The notes under the pieces are model-generated. The model made no database searches. It was not told the origin of the DNA and saw only the letters and a program-made list of their open reading frames with translations. Both the position numbers and the translations under genes were made by a program. From contig JADKIC010000012.1 in the NCBI GenBank assembly GCA_016721435.1, positions 62,001-126,000 of the forward strand: DNA of 64,000 bases, given 5' to 3'. This stretch comes from Bacteroidota bacterium (GTDB lineage: Bacteria > Bacteroidota > Bacteroidia > AKYH767-A > OLB10). Shown piece by piece: positions 54,053 to 63,675 of this stretch (position 1 is the stretch's first letter; each line of letters begins with the position of its first letter).

Positions 54053-54448
54053 ATGAAACACATCCAAGTAGTTGCCGCCATTGTCGTTCACGAGAACAAG
54101 ATTTTGTGTGTGCAGCGGAATGAGAATAAGTACGATTATATATCCAAAAAATACGAATTCCCTGGTGGCAAGATGGAGGTGGGTGAATCCAAGGAAGCGA
54201 CTATAAAACGTGAAATGTTGGAGGAGCTTAATTTGGAGATTGAAGTGAAAGAGGATTTTTTAACGGTCACGCATGAATATCCTGATTTTATGATCACCAT
54301 GCATAGTTTTATTTGTTCTTGTAAAGATTCTTCACTTGAACTAACGGAGCATATCGCTTTTCAGTGGTTGCCAGCATCATAAATGGGTGATTTAGATTGG
54401 GCGGCTGCAGATGTTCCCATCGTTAAAAAGCTAATGAGCAAGTAATAT
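54053..54448 (+). CDS. NUDIX hydrolase / (d)NTP pyrophosphohydrolase (in-frame stop)
   Basis: A MutT-like protein of about 131 residues. The Nudix box GGKMEVGESKEATIKREMLE (continuing EL) is complete. The frame has TAA at 54380-54382 after FQWLPAS, yet the same frame continues as MGDLDWAAADVPIVKKLMSK to a second TAA at 54446-54448. WLPAxxLxxLDWAxAD is the usual NUDIX ending, so the first stop is probably a read error or a recent nonsense change. The second stop overlaps the next gene's ATG at 54447, tying this gene to the large helicase. Confidence 0.83.
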
Positions 54449-57400
54449 GAATAAATTCTACCATAAATTAACGGGGAGTATACATACCGGCTTTATTGAT
54501 CATTCCATTTCTTCTAGTAAGGAGTATTTGCCTCAGTTATTAGTGAATAGTGAGGGTAAAAGGTACTCACGACCATTGTCCAAGAATTGAATCGTTGTGA
54601 AGAATTTTGGTTTTCGGTGGCATTTGTTACCACAAGCGGAATTGCTACATTAATAAATACATTAATTGAATTAGAGCGAAAAGGAATCAAAGGGAAAATT
54701 CTGGTTTCTCAATACTTAAATTTTACACAGCCTGAAGCACTCAAAAGGTTATTGCAATTTAAAAACATTGAACTTAAAATTGCTGTGGACAATGCTTTTC
54801 ATTCGAAAGGATATTTATTCAAGAATGGAGATTTGTATAATCTAATTATTGGGAGTAGCAATTTAACAGCTTCAGCATTATGTGAAAACATTGAATGGAA
54901 TTTAAAAATTACGGCCACTCCGGTTAGCTATATTATTCATAAAGCTATACATGAATTCTCCTCAGAATTTGAAAAAGGAATCAAGGTCGACGAATCATTT
55001 CTTCAGCATTACGAGATACTTTACAATAAACAAGTCGATTTCTCCAAAAAGCTAAAAACTGAATTAGCCATATCAGGACAAGGGGAAATCATTCCCAATT
55101 TGATGCAGCTAGAAGCATTGGCTAATATTCAAAAGTTAAGAATAGATGGGAAACGTAAAGCATTGCTAATTTCTGCTACAGGTACTGGAAAAACATTTTT
55201 GTCGGCCTTTGATGTAAAGAAAGTGAACCCGAAAAAATTTCTTTTTGTGGTTCATCGCCTAAATATCGCTGAAACTTCCATGAGAGCTTATCAACTCATC
55301 TTCGGAAAAAAAAAGACGATGGGCATTTACTCTGGTAGTCAAAAAGACTTAGCTGCTGATTTTATTTTTTGCACGATACAAACTCTTTCAAAAGAGGAGC
55401 ATTTAAAACAATTTGAAAGAAATCACTTCGAATATATAGTAATCGATGAAACTCATCGTGCTGGAGCAGAATCGTATCAAAAACTTTTGAATTACTTCGA
55501 GCCCAAATTTCTTTTAGGGATGACGGCGACACCAGAAAGAACAGATGGATTAGATGTTTTCAAACAATTTGATTATAACATCGCCTATGAAATTCGGTTA
55601 CACCGTGCATTAGAAGAAAGAATGTTGAGTCCGTTTCATTATTATGGAGTCACGGATATTTCAGTGGACGGAAAAACGCTAGAAGAAAACTCCGATTTCA
55701 AATTACTTACTTCGGATGAACGTATAACAAAAATTATTCAAAATGCTACCCTTTTTGGCAGTGATCAAGGAAGAGTTCGAGGACTGATATTCTGTTCTAA
55801 AGTAGAAGAATGCAAATCACTTTCTGAAGGATTCAATCAACGAGGATTTAATACCATTGCGCTTGCCGGAAATAATTTAGAAAGCGAAAGAGCAGACGCG
55901 ATCAACAGATTAGAGTCTGATGATCCTAAAGTAAAATTAGACTATATTTTCACAGTTGATATATTCAACGAAGGAATTGACATCCCAAGTGTCAATCAAA
56001 TAATCATGTTAAGGCCAACACAATCGGCAATAGTCTTTGTACAACAACTAGGTCGAGGATTAAGGAAAATTGAAAACAAAGAATATTTAACAGTCATTGA
56101 TTTTATCGGCAATTACAGCAACAATTTTTTAGTTCCCATTGCTCTATACGGTGACACTTCTTACAATAAAGATTCCTTAAGGAAATTTATGTCGAGCGGT
56201 AGTAGTCTAATTCCAGGAACCTCCACAATCAATTTCGATAAAATATCAAAAGAACGTATTTATGCTGCAATCGATACAGCAAATTTGCAGCAAAAAAAGG
56301 ATTTAGTAAACGATTACAACCTCTTAAAATACAGATTGGGACACATCCCAATGATGGTTGATTTTCTTGAACAAGGTTCTCACGACCCTCAATTATTTGT
56401 CAATTATTCACGTTCCTATTTCAATTTTGTTTCCGAAATTGAAGATCGATTCAATGGAAAACTGATCAGCCAAGAGGTAAAATTACTTGAACTCTATTCC
56501 AGTGAAATCAACAATTCCAAAAGAATTGAGGAAAGTCTATTACTTGGAACATTAATCTCAAATAAAGTCATTTCATTCACGGAATTTAGAGAGCTGATCA
56601 AAAAAGAATACGATTATTCAATTTCTGATGAAACCATTCATTCAGTTATAAACAACTTGAATTTTGAATTTGTAACTGAAATATTAAATAAAAAACTAGT
56701 TTGTGTTCGCGAAGTTTATAAACTAAATATATTGTTGAAAGATAATTCTCAAATTAGCGTCCACCCAGACTTTGCCAAAATTCTTGAGAATGGAATCTTT
56801 AAGGAATTTCTCATAGATAATATAAACTATTCTATTAAAGCATTCAACAAATTATTCAAAAAAGAACAGTTTCAAGAAGGGTTTGTACTTTATCGTAAAT
56901 ATTCTAGAAAGGATGTTTTTAGAATTTTAAATTGGAAAACTAATCCAGTTGCACAAAATGTAGGAGGGTATATAATAAGTCCTGATAAATCTAATTGTCC
57001 AATTTTTGTGACATATCATAAGGAAGAAGATATTTCAAATTCAACAAAATATGAGGATAGATTCATTTCAAATTCTGTTTTTGAATGGTTGTCAAAGTCA
57101 AAGCGAACTTTAATAAGTCCAGATGTTAAGGCAATCATGAATTACAAAAGCGGACTTCGATTGCCACTTTTCATAAAGAAGAATAATGATGAAGGCACAG
57201 AGTTTTACTATATGGGTGAGGTACAACCATTACCTTTTGAAGATAGTTTTGAGCAAACTTCTATGTTAAATAATAAAGACAAACCAGTTTCTGTTGTAAA
57301 AGTAAAATTTTCAATGCATCCTCCAGTTGAAGATTCCATTTACGAATACATAACGCAAAATCAGGAGGAGGAAGAGATGGAAAAGTTGAATTAGATTCTT

Positions 57401-57902
57401 CTCCTACCAAGATTCTGCCTTTTAAAATTATACCCGATCAACAAATAAAACGATATGAGAATTGCATTCCGCTGTATGATGTAAGTGCAGCTGCAGGGCC
57501 ATTCAAAGGAATTGAAGAAGATTATGCTATCGACTGGATTGAATTGCCCTCTTTAAAAAAATATTCAGATGAATATTTTGTAATTAGAGTTATGGGCGAA
57601 TCGATGAATAAGAAAATCCCCAATAATTCCTATTGCTTGTTTAAGAAAGACACTGGAGGTTCAAGAAATGGCAAAATCGTTTTAGTCCAGCATCAAGATA
57701 TTCAAGATCATAAATACGGTATAGGTCTAACCGTTAAAGAATATCACAGCACCAAAAAATCACAGAAGAACTTTGGCAACATGAATCCATCACCTTAAAA
57801 CCAAAATCTACGGATTCGAAGTTTAAGGATATTGTGGTGAACATTGAAAGCGCAGAAGAATTTAGAATTTTGGGAATATTTGAAAGAGTGTTAGGTGAGT
57901 AG
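54447..57902 (+). CDS. PLD-like / SF2 helicase / DUF3427 protein with C-terminal LexA/S24-type peptidase domain (frameshifted)
   Basis: About 1,150 residues. The restored start (MNKFYHKLTGSIHTGFIDHS) needs a fifth A at 54558-54561. The PLD-like part contains AFHSKGYLF and IGSSNLTASAL. Helicase motifs follow: SATGTGKTF (I), VIDETHRAG (II), GMTATPERTDG (III) and VQQLGRGLRK (VI). DUF3427 covers the next ~400 residues (YRKYSRKDVFRILNW). Adding A at 57381-57384 fuses this to IPLYDVSAAAGPF and the S24 catalytic pair: Ser in VMGESMNKKIPN and Lys in RNGKIVLVQ. Another missing A at 57754-57759 restores the end FRILGIFERVLGE. PLD-helicase suggests a nuclease/translocase; the LexA-like part suggests DNA-damage control. 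Starts in the upstream NUDIX stop. Confidence 0.85.
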
Positions 57903-58102
57903 GAGAGGTGGAAAGTGGGAAAAACAAAGCGAATAAGCGAACAAGCGCGATAGTATCTGTGAATAAAGTATGGAAGGTTGGGTGGTGAGTTGAATTCGCC
58001 AATACACCTTGATATTCCAGTGAATTTGTACCCAGTTTAATCGATCCCATCCAAATCTCCATTAAAGACCAAAAAACGTCCATACCCATTTTCGCTCAAC
58101 TC

Positions 58103-58453
58103 ATGCCACTTCTGATCTTTAATATCAGCCGAAAATCGAAGGGCAGGGTAGCACAACACGATTTCGATGTCGTAGAATATGTGCATCCGCACTTAACCTT
58201 TGGTATCAACTCTCCGCGGAAGGCTTATAAGAACGATGCTGTACACCGTCAGAAACCCGGTTCCCTGCATCACCTCGCTTTTAAAGCAGCTTCGTGCGAA
58301 GAAGTAGATGCATTGTACGAGCAGCTAAAAGCCATCGGCGCAGAAATCGTGGAAGCGCCCAGGTACTTTCCGCAACACGGAGAAAAGTATTATTCCCTGT
58401 TTTTTAAAGATCCCGGGGTAATTAAATTCGAAATTGTTTTTGAGGAGCGTTGA
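58103..58453 (+). CDS. VOC (glyoxalase/bleomycin-resistance) family protein, C-terminal part
   Basis: 116 residues with the VOC pattern LHHLAFKAASCEEVDALYEQL, then APRYFPQHGEKYYSLFFKDP and IKFEIVFEE, giving the metal-binding Glu/His positions of the second half. The first half of the fold is not visible in this frame; upstream bases 57995-58102 read VHLDIPVN-like words in broken frames (IHLDIPVN), so the 5' part is probably frameshifted. Function unknown. Confidence 0.7.
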   Translation: MPLLIFNISRKSKGRVAQHDFDVVEYVHPHLTFGINSPRKAYKNDAVHRQKPGSLHHLAFKAASCEEVDALYEQLKAIGAEIVEAPRYFPQHGEKYYSLFFKDPGVIKFEIVFEER

Positions 58454-58522
58454 TTTACCAGTCCGCTACAACGCGAACAACACGTTGGCAACCAATTAGG
58501 CAGAGAAAACGTCAGAAAATCT

Positions 58523-58530
58523 TATCTTTG
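58523..58530 (+). promoter_or_regulatory. TATCTTTG promoter box of the MNT/HEPN pair
   Basis: TATCTTTG ends four bases before the ATG at 58535, the same near-leaderless geometry seen before the IPExxxVDY and epimerase genes. Confidence 0.5.
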
Positions 58531-58534
58531 TAAA

Positions 58535-58828
58535 ATGAAGCTCGACAACTCACAGTTAGAAACACTCAAAGCATACTTTAGCACCCGACCGGTGCTTAAA
58601 GCGTATCTCTTTGGGTCGTATGTAAGGGGGCTGGCTGACGAACTGAGCGATATTGATATACTAGTTGACCTGGACTATACACAGCGAATTGGATTAGGGT
58701 TTGTACAGATGCAAATTGATTTGGAAAAGATGCTGAAAACCAAGGTAGATTTAGTTTCTTCAAATGGTTTATCAAAACATATTAAACCAATAATTGACCA
58801 GGAAAAGCAATTGATTTATGCGCGGTAA
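58535..58828 (+). CDS. mntA: MNT-type nucleotidyltransferase antitoxin
   Basis: 97 residues. The polymerase-beta-like motif GSYVRGLADELSDIDILVDL supplies GSx10DxD, and KVDLVSSNGLSKHIKPII is the usual late part. MntA proteins modify and inactivate the partner HEPN RNase (AMPylation in characterised pairs). It overlaps the next gene by 11 bases; the antitoxin comes first. Confidence 0.92.
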   Translation: MKLDNSQLETLKAYFSTRPVLKAYLFGSYVRGLADELSDIDILVDLDYTQRIGLGFVQMQIDLEKMLKTKVDLVSSNGLSKHIKPIIDQEKQLIYAR

Positions 58829-59165
58829 ATTTGGAGACGGAGCCCGGTTGAAACATATGATGGATGCCATCGGCGAAATTGAAACTTATTTAGTGAATGC
58901 TGACTTTGATACATTCATGAATAACTCCATGATGCGCTTTGCCTGCATAAAGCAAATGGAAATTATTGGTGAAGCGAGTGATCATATTTCTGAAGAAATT
59001 AAAACCAAATTCTCTGAAATAGAATGGGCGCAAATTAAAGGAATGCGAAATATTTTTGTCCATGAATATTTTGGAATTGATTCCAGATTAGTTTGGGAAA
59101 TTATAAAACATGATTTACCCGATCTGAAAAATAAAGTTGCCACCATCTTAAAAACATTAACTTAA
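58818..59165 (+). CDS. hepT: HepT-like HEPN ribonuclease toxin
   Basis: 115 residues, all helical. The HEPN catalytic motif Rx4H is in GMRNIFVHEYFGID, and CIKQMEIIGEASDHISEE precedes it, typical of HepT. The pair MNT/HEPN is a type VII-class toxin-antitoxin that can act in phage defence. Intact frame. Confidence 0.92.
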   Translation: MRGKFGDGARLKHMMDAIGEIETYLVNADFDTFMNNSMMRFACIKQMEIIGEASDHISEEIKTKFSEIEWAQIKGMRNIFVHEYFGIDSRLVWEIIKHDLPDLKNKVATILKTLT

Positions 59166-59529
59166 GCCTTTTGTCACGTTATGCCGGGGACGCCACCACT
59201 TCCATCCCGTTAAGTGCATCTTACTACTGCCCTCCCCCTACTCCCTCTTTTACCTCTTTTACCTCTTCTACTTTTTGCAGCAGAAAGCAACCGGCTTCAT
59301 GAACCAGTATCACCGGACTGCTTATGGTTCATTTGATATTTCAGGAGGAAGTCACCAAGTGAACAAGAGATTCAGGCCACACTCCATTAGGATTTTTGCG
59401 AGGAAAGTGGCAGAAATCAGATCAACTTAGCTGAAAAGATACAGATTGAATTTTAAAGTAACCGTTTAAAATTTATATTTGTCTGATGGAGGCAAGTTTT
59501 CAAAAACACTCCTGTCTCCGGGAAAGGAT
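59166..59529. promoter_or_regulatory. Gap before the cyclase gene, with TATATTTG promoter box
   Basis: No gene is recognised. TATATTTG at 59474-59481 fits the -7 box. It overlaps the longest possible ORF start (59479), showing that the real start is downstream at 59530 or 59545. Confidence 0.5.
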
Positions 59530-61360
59530 ATGAACTTCAGAAATATGAAACTAATTATTTTAGCAGGAATCTTTTTCCTTACAATTCATCCCGCCCACGC
59601 CAAAAAGGAAGGGCAACCTTTAGCCGATTCCCTGGAGCAGGTTTTAAAAAGGGCCGATATCTCTGAAACAGAAAGGGTGGATGTGTTGGCGACACTGGCG
59701 TACGAGTACCGAAATTTGTTGCCGCGCAAAGCCATTGCATTTGGCGAACAGGCCGAACTTCTTGCTAAGAAAATTCATTACGAGAAGAAGCTGGGGGAAA
59801 TTTATTTATGTCAGGCCTATGCTTATGGATTTTTTAGTGATATAATTAAATCCTATGAATTGGCATTATTGGCGGTGAAGTACAATACAGAGTATACTAT
59901 GAGGGATGTTTTGCCGCTTTCAAAATTGGTGGCCATCCAATTTAATCCGAATACTTCAAAAGAGAAATTACATGGTGCTGTCTTCCAACTCTTGCCGGAA
60001 GTAAATACTATTAAAGATAAAGTATGGTATATCCGAACCATAGGCGGATTCGGGAATGCATTCAATAGCGTGAATGATACAGCACAATCCGACAGTTTAA
60101 TTCGCTTAGCTATAGCTGAATCCCAAAAACACAATCAGAAATTTATGGAGGCGCATAACATCGCCCGTTTAGCTGATTTGTATTTCATAAAACAGCAGTA
60201 TGATACCTGTCTTTATTTATAAAAAAAACGAATGCCTATTTTGAGTCGATTCATGAAAAAAGAATACATTCTGAAGGATTGGGAGCCTTAGTGGAAATCT
60301 ATTTAGCAAAATCAAAGGCAGATAAAAAGTATCTGGATAGCGCCCTGGTCTATTCCAATTTATCGCTACAAAAGGCCATTGAGATAGAATATCAAACCAG
60401 AATTCTAAGTTGTTATCAACAGCAATATTTAATTCACAAAGAAAAGGGGGATTCGAAGAATACAATAAAATATCTTGAAAAATTCATTAGCTTAAACGAT
60501 AGTCTCTACGGGCAAAACGCAAGAAGTAAAATAGAAGGCATTGCCATTAAGCAACGGGATGAAATCACCGATGCTCAGCTTCAATTAAAGGATGCAGAAG
60601 TGGCGCAGCAAAAAATCTATTCCTATGCTGCATTATCGGGAATAGCGCTGATCACCCTGTTGCTGTTCTTCGTTTTTAAAATTACCGGAATCAAAAAAAA
60701 TCAACGGAAATTATTATCCACGAAAAGCAACGCAGTGAGGAGTTGCTCCTTAATATCCTTCCGGCGGAAATGGCGGAAGAGTTAAAAACCAATGGCAGCA
60801 CCAAAGCCAAAGCATTCACCATGGTCACTGTCATGTTCACCGACTTCAAGGACTTTACCGGCATCAGCGAAAGGTAAGTGCAGAACTACTCGTGGATGAA
60901 ATACATCATTGCTTCTAGCGCCTTTGATTTCATCCTGCAGAAATACAAAATAGAAAAGATAAAGACCATTGGTGACGCGTATATGTGCGCGAGTGGTCTG
61001 CCCGTGCCCACTTACACGCATGCCCTGGACATGATCCAGGCGGCTATTGAAATCAGAAATTACATGCTGGAGCGCAAAAAAGAAAAAGAAGCCAGAGGTG
61101 AAATTCCATTTTTACTACGAATAGGTATTCATACCGGTCCTGTGGTGGCCGGAATTGTGGGCGTAAAGAAATATGCTTACGACATCTGGGGCGATACCGT
61201 CAACCTCGCTGCACGAATGGAACAAAACAGCGAATCCGGAAAAATCAACATCAGTGGCAGCACTTATGAATTGGTGAAGGAGAAATACAACTGTGTCCAC
61301 CGTGGGAAAATTCAGGCCAAGAACAAGGGAGAGATTGAGATGTACTTTGTAGAGGGGTGA
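59530..61360 (+). CDS. TPR-type receptor adenylate/guanylate cyclase (frameshifted)
   Basis: About 610 residues. The start MNFRNMKLIILAGIFFLTI gives a signal peptide (ends HAKKE). A helical TPR-like sensor region follows, then a coiled stretch and a membrane helix (YAALSGIALITLLLFFVF). The class III cyclase domain has MVTVMFTDFKDFTGIS (metal Asp), TIGDAYMCASGLP (second metal Asp), GIHTGPVVAGIVG and YDIWGDTVNLAARMEQ. Breaks are at 60221-60228 (A8), 60693-60700 (A8, should be A9, giving KKKSTEIIIHEKQRSEELLL), and around 60882 and 60915. The layout suggests a periplasmic TPR sensor driving cytoplasmic cAMP or cGMP production. Confidence 0.9.
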
Positions 61361-61911
61361 GGCAGACATCCGGATTGACTCATGGTTTCAGTCTTATGTA
61401 ATCAGCAAATCAATAAGCACATACACTTTGAGAAAAATGCGGACAGCTCTTGCACTAACTGTCAGAACTCCAAGCACCCTTCTCCCGCAAAAGCCCTGTA
61501 GGGGCGGAATCTTTGTAACCTACAAGCTCTCATCTCCTAACACCCACCTTCACCCGACCTAAGGTCGGGTGAAGGTGGTATAGTGTAGGAAGAGTGTACT
61601 CCAGGTTACAAAGATTCCGCCCTTACAGGGCTTTTGGGACTAAGAAATTCTATTTTCAATTGAATTTATAATGTGTGTCTAACATTTGTTTTACCACATA
61701 TGAAATTTATATCCTGTGAACCCTGTTAAGTTGGGTACATTCCAACACCATTTAATAAGGCTAAACATGAGGCTAAATCCAATTGGATACAATTATAAGA
61801 TGGTGTAAACCTGACATTTAGGTGGTTTAATAAAATAATCAAAACTTAAAGAAGATTTTAAATGTTCTACTGACTGATTAAACATCATCTAAAAACCATT
61901 AACTAAAAATC
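61361..61911. repeat. Intergenic region with second nested palindrome
   Basis: Outer arms 61489-61521 and 61603-61635 pair over 33 bases with one G/A difference; the arm begins AAAAGCCCTGTAGGGGCGG. Inside are 17-base arms 61544-61560 and 61562-61578 (CCACCTTCACCCGACCT). The outer arm is the same family as at 9197-9221, while the inner palindromes differ. The remaining DNA to 61911 shows no gene. Confidence 0.85.
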
Positions 61912-62097
61912 ATGTTAAAAAAATTTACGACTGCGGATAAACTTCTATTCGTTGCTGCACTTTTATCTTTAGTATTCTCAGAGCTACTCTACTTTCAAGG
62001 AGCAAAAGAAGATGCTACATTTATTGGCTTATGGGTTCCATCCATATTAGCCTTTGGAATTTATTTAAAACTAATTAATAAGAATAGAAATGATTGA
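61912..62097 (+). CDS. Small membrane protein, 61 aa
   Basis: Two membrane helices (LLFVAALLSLVFSELLYF and FIGLWVPSILAFGIYLKLI) separated by a short charged loop, with NKNRND at the end. No family recognised. It overlaps the next tiny ORF (ATG 62090) by eight bases, and both are convergent with the LysR gene. Confidence 0.6.
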   Translation: MLKKFTTADKLLFVAALLSLVFSELLYFQGAKEDATFIGLWVPSILAFGIYLKLINKNRND

Positions 62098-62188
62098 TAT
62101 TATCCCCTATTTTGCCGGACTCATCACCTTACTTTTTGGATTGGGATTTACCCTGGCCATCATGCAACCCACAAATAAAGATAATTAA
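62090..62188 (+). CDS. Very small membrane protein, 32 aa
   Basis: ATG 62090 to TAA 62186-62188 encodes MIDIIPYFAGLITLLFGLG then FTLAIMQPTNKDN, a single membrane helix. Its overlap with the preceding membrane protein suggests coupled translation and a two-subunit membrane unit, as seen with small accessory subunits of transporters. Too short for a family assignment. Confidence 0.45.
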   Translation: MIDIIPYFAGLITLLFGLGFTLAIMQPTNKDN

Positions 62189-62287
62189 TACGATCTTTTA
62201 TATTGATGGAAAATCGCATCAAACGAACACGTCTGTTTCGTCCTTCAGTTCTGTAAAGCATTTATGCAACATTAAGAAAACAACGTT

Positions 62288-63211
62288 TTAATAGTGTTCA
62301 TACCAGCTAAATTTTTCATTGACGATTCTCGACTTATCCTTTTTTAAATTTTCCAAAAAAGACTGAGAAACGGGCGAGTGCTTCTTCCCTTTTAACCAAA
62401 TTAAACTCCAGGTTGTTTTAATGGGTAGTCCTTTCATAGGGATAATCGTGAGTTCATTATTTTCCAATTCGTTTCTGATCCCTATTAAAGGCATTATTGA
62501 ATATCCTAAGCCAGCCAACAATGCCTGTTTTACAGCTTCGTTGGAAGTTAATTCCATCTTTTTTAACACCGACAAGTTCCTCCTTTCAATGTATTTCTCC
62601 ATCGTTTGACGTGTACCGGAGCCCTTCTCTCTAAAAATTAAAGGCAACTCTTCAAAAATCTCCTTTTCCTTCATCCCATGCTTTAACTTAGATTTCGAAT
62701 TTCCCACTAAGTACAATTTATTCTGAAGCAGATCAAGTTTTTCGATATTTAAGTGTGCAGGTAATATAGACACCAGTGCAAAATCCACTTCATTGCTATC
62801 CAGACTTTCAATCACTTTGGTCTTGTTGGTAACATCCAACTGCAACTCCACACCTGAATGCAAGAGCAGAAAATCTGAAAGAAAATAAGGCATTACGTAC
62901 TTCCCGGTAGATACGATTGAAATTTTTAATCGCCCGGTCAGCTGACCTTTGAATGCCATCGTTTTAAAGTTAATAGCATATACCTGGTTAAGAATATTTT
63001 CAGCCGATTCAGCAATCTCCCTTCCAAAGTCAGTAATGTAAATTTTTCTGCCCACCACTTCTGTTAATGGAATATCAAATTGATTTTGGAAATTTTTCAG
63101 TTGAATAGAAACAGCAGGTTGCGTCAAATGCAACTCTTCAGAAGCTTTGGTTACACTTTGCGTTTGCACGATCTTCAAAAATATTTGAAGCTGATTTAAA
63201 GTAAAGTTCAT
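62288..63211 (-). CDS. LysR-family transcriptional regulator
   Basis: An intact 307-residue regulator. The N-terminal winged HTH is LNQLQIFLKIVQTQSVTKAS with LTQPAVSIQLKNFQ. The effector domain shows DFALVSILPAHLNIEKLDL, IFREKGSGTRQTMEKY and LTSNEAVKQALLAGLGYSIMPL, the pattern of CysB/CbbR-type ligand domains. It is divergent from the 63352 gene, and the palindrome at 63219-63246 between them is its probable binding site. Confidence 0.94.
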   Translation of the reverse strand: MNFTLNQLQIFLKIVQTQSVTKASEELHLTQPAVSIQLKNFQNQFDIPLTEVVGRKIYITDFGREIAESAENILNQVYAINFKTMAFKGQLTGRLKISIVSTGKYVMPYFLSDFLLLHSGVELQLDVTNKTKVIESLDSNEVDFALVSILPAHLNIEKLDLLQNKLYLVGNSKSKLKHGMKEKEIFEELPLIFREKGSGTRQTMEKYIERRNLSVLKKMELTSNEAVKQALLAGLGYSIMPLIGIRNELENNELTIIPMKGLPIKTTWSLIWLKGKKHSPVSQSFLENLKKDKSRIVNEKFSWYEHY

Positions 63212-63218
63212 AATTTAT

Positions 63219-63246
63219 ATTTATATTTTACATTACAAATATAAAT
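63219..63246. promoter_or_regulatory. Candidate LysR operator
   Basis: ATTTATATTT (63219-63228) and AAATATAAAT (63237-63246) are a perfect 10-base inverted repeat separated by eight bases, with another ATTTATATTT overlapping at 63213-63222. It contains T-N11-A geometry and lies just upstream of the LysR start, in the divergent gap. Confidence 0.65.
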
Positions 63247-63351
63247 AATAATTAATGATTAAAAATTCTCAAATTTGCACCGTCAAATTAAAATGCAGAC
63301 GACAACTAATTTATATACAATTAATTAACAAGACAACACACGAACAAATTC

Positions 63352-63675
63352 ATGGAAACAACAAAAGTAGCCGAAAAATTAATCCTGATTGAAGGCAAAT
63401 TCACAGATGAAGAAGCCCACGAAATCCTCACTAACTTTTTGATGACTAAAATTCGATTTAATAACATAAAAAATCTCAGCTCGCAGGTAAGGTTTGGAAA
63501 AGATGATGAGGTCGCTAAAAAGAGAATTATTGATTTAACGGAAGAACTCAATAAAACTAAAAATATTATAGCTGCGGCAAAATCATCAAAGAAGAAACTA
63601 ACCATTAAATCAGTAATAAACATTTCCTTTGTGAGGATTAACAACTCATGTTTAAAGGAAGAAAATTGCTTATAG
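63352..63675 (+). CDS. Small protein of unknown function divergent from LysR
   Basis: 107 residues, highly charged and helical (KFTDEEAHEILTNFLMTKIRF, then RIIDLTEELNKTKNIIAAAK). No family recognised. The end overlaps the next gene's ATG (63648) by 28 bases; the last ~12 residues may result from one extra T near 63627-63630, which without it would stop after INIS. Probably the first gene of a LysR-controlled operon. Confidence 0.6.
   Translation: METTKVAEKLILIEGKFTDEEAHEILTNFLMTKIRFNNIKNLSSQVRFGKDDEVAKKRIIDLTEELNKTKNIIAAAKSSKKKLTIKSVINISFVRINNSCLKEENCL

Noticed and set aside
59479..59529. Upstream start of the cyclase gene at 59479
   Set aside because: This TTG start overlaps the TATATTTG promoter box; the signal peptide begins at 59530 or 59545.
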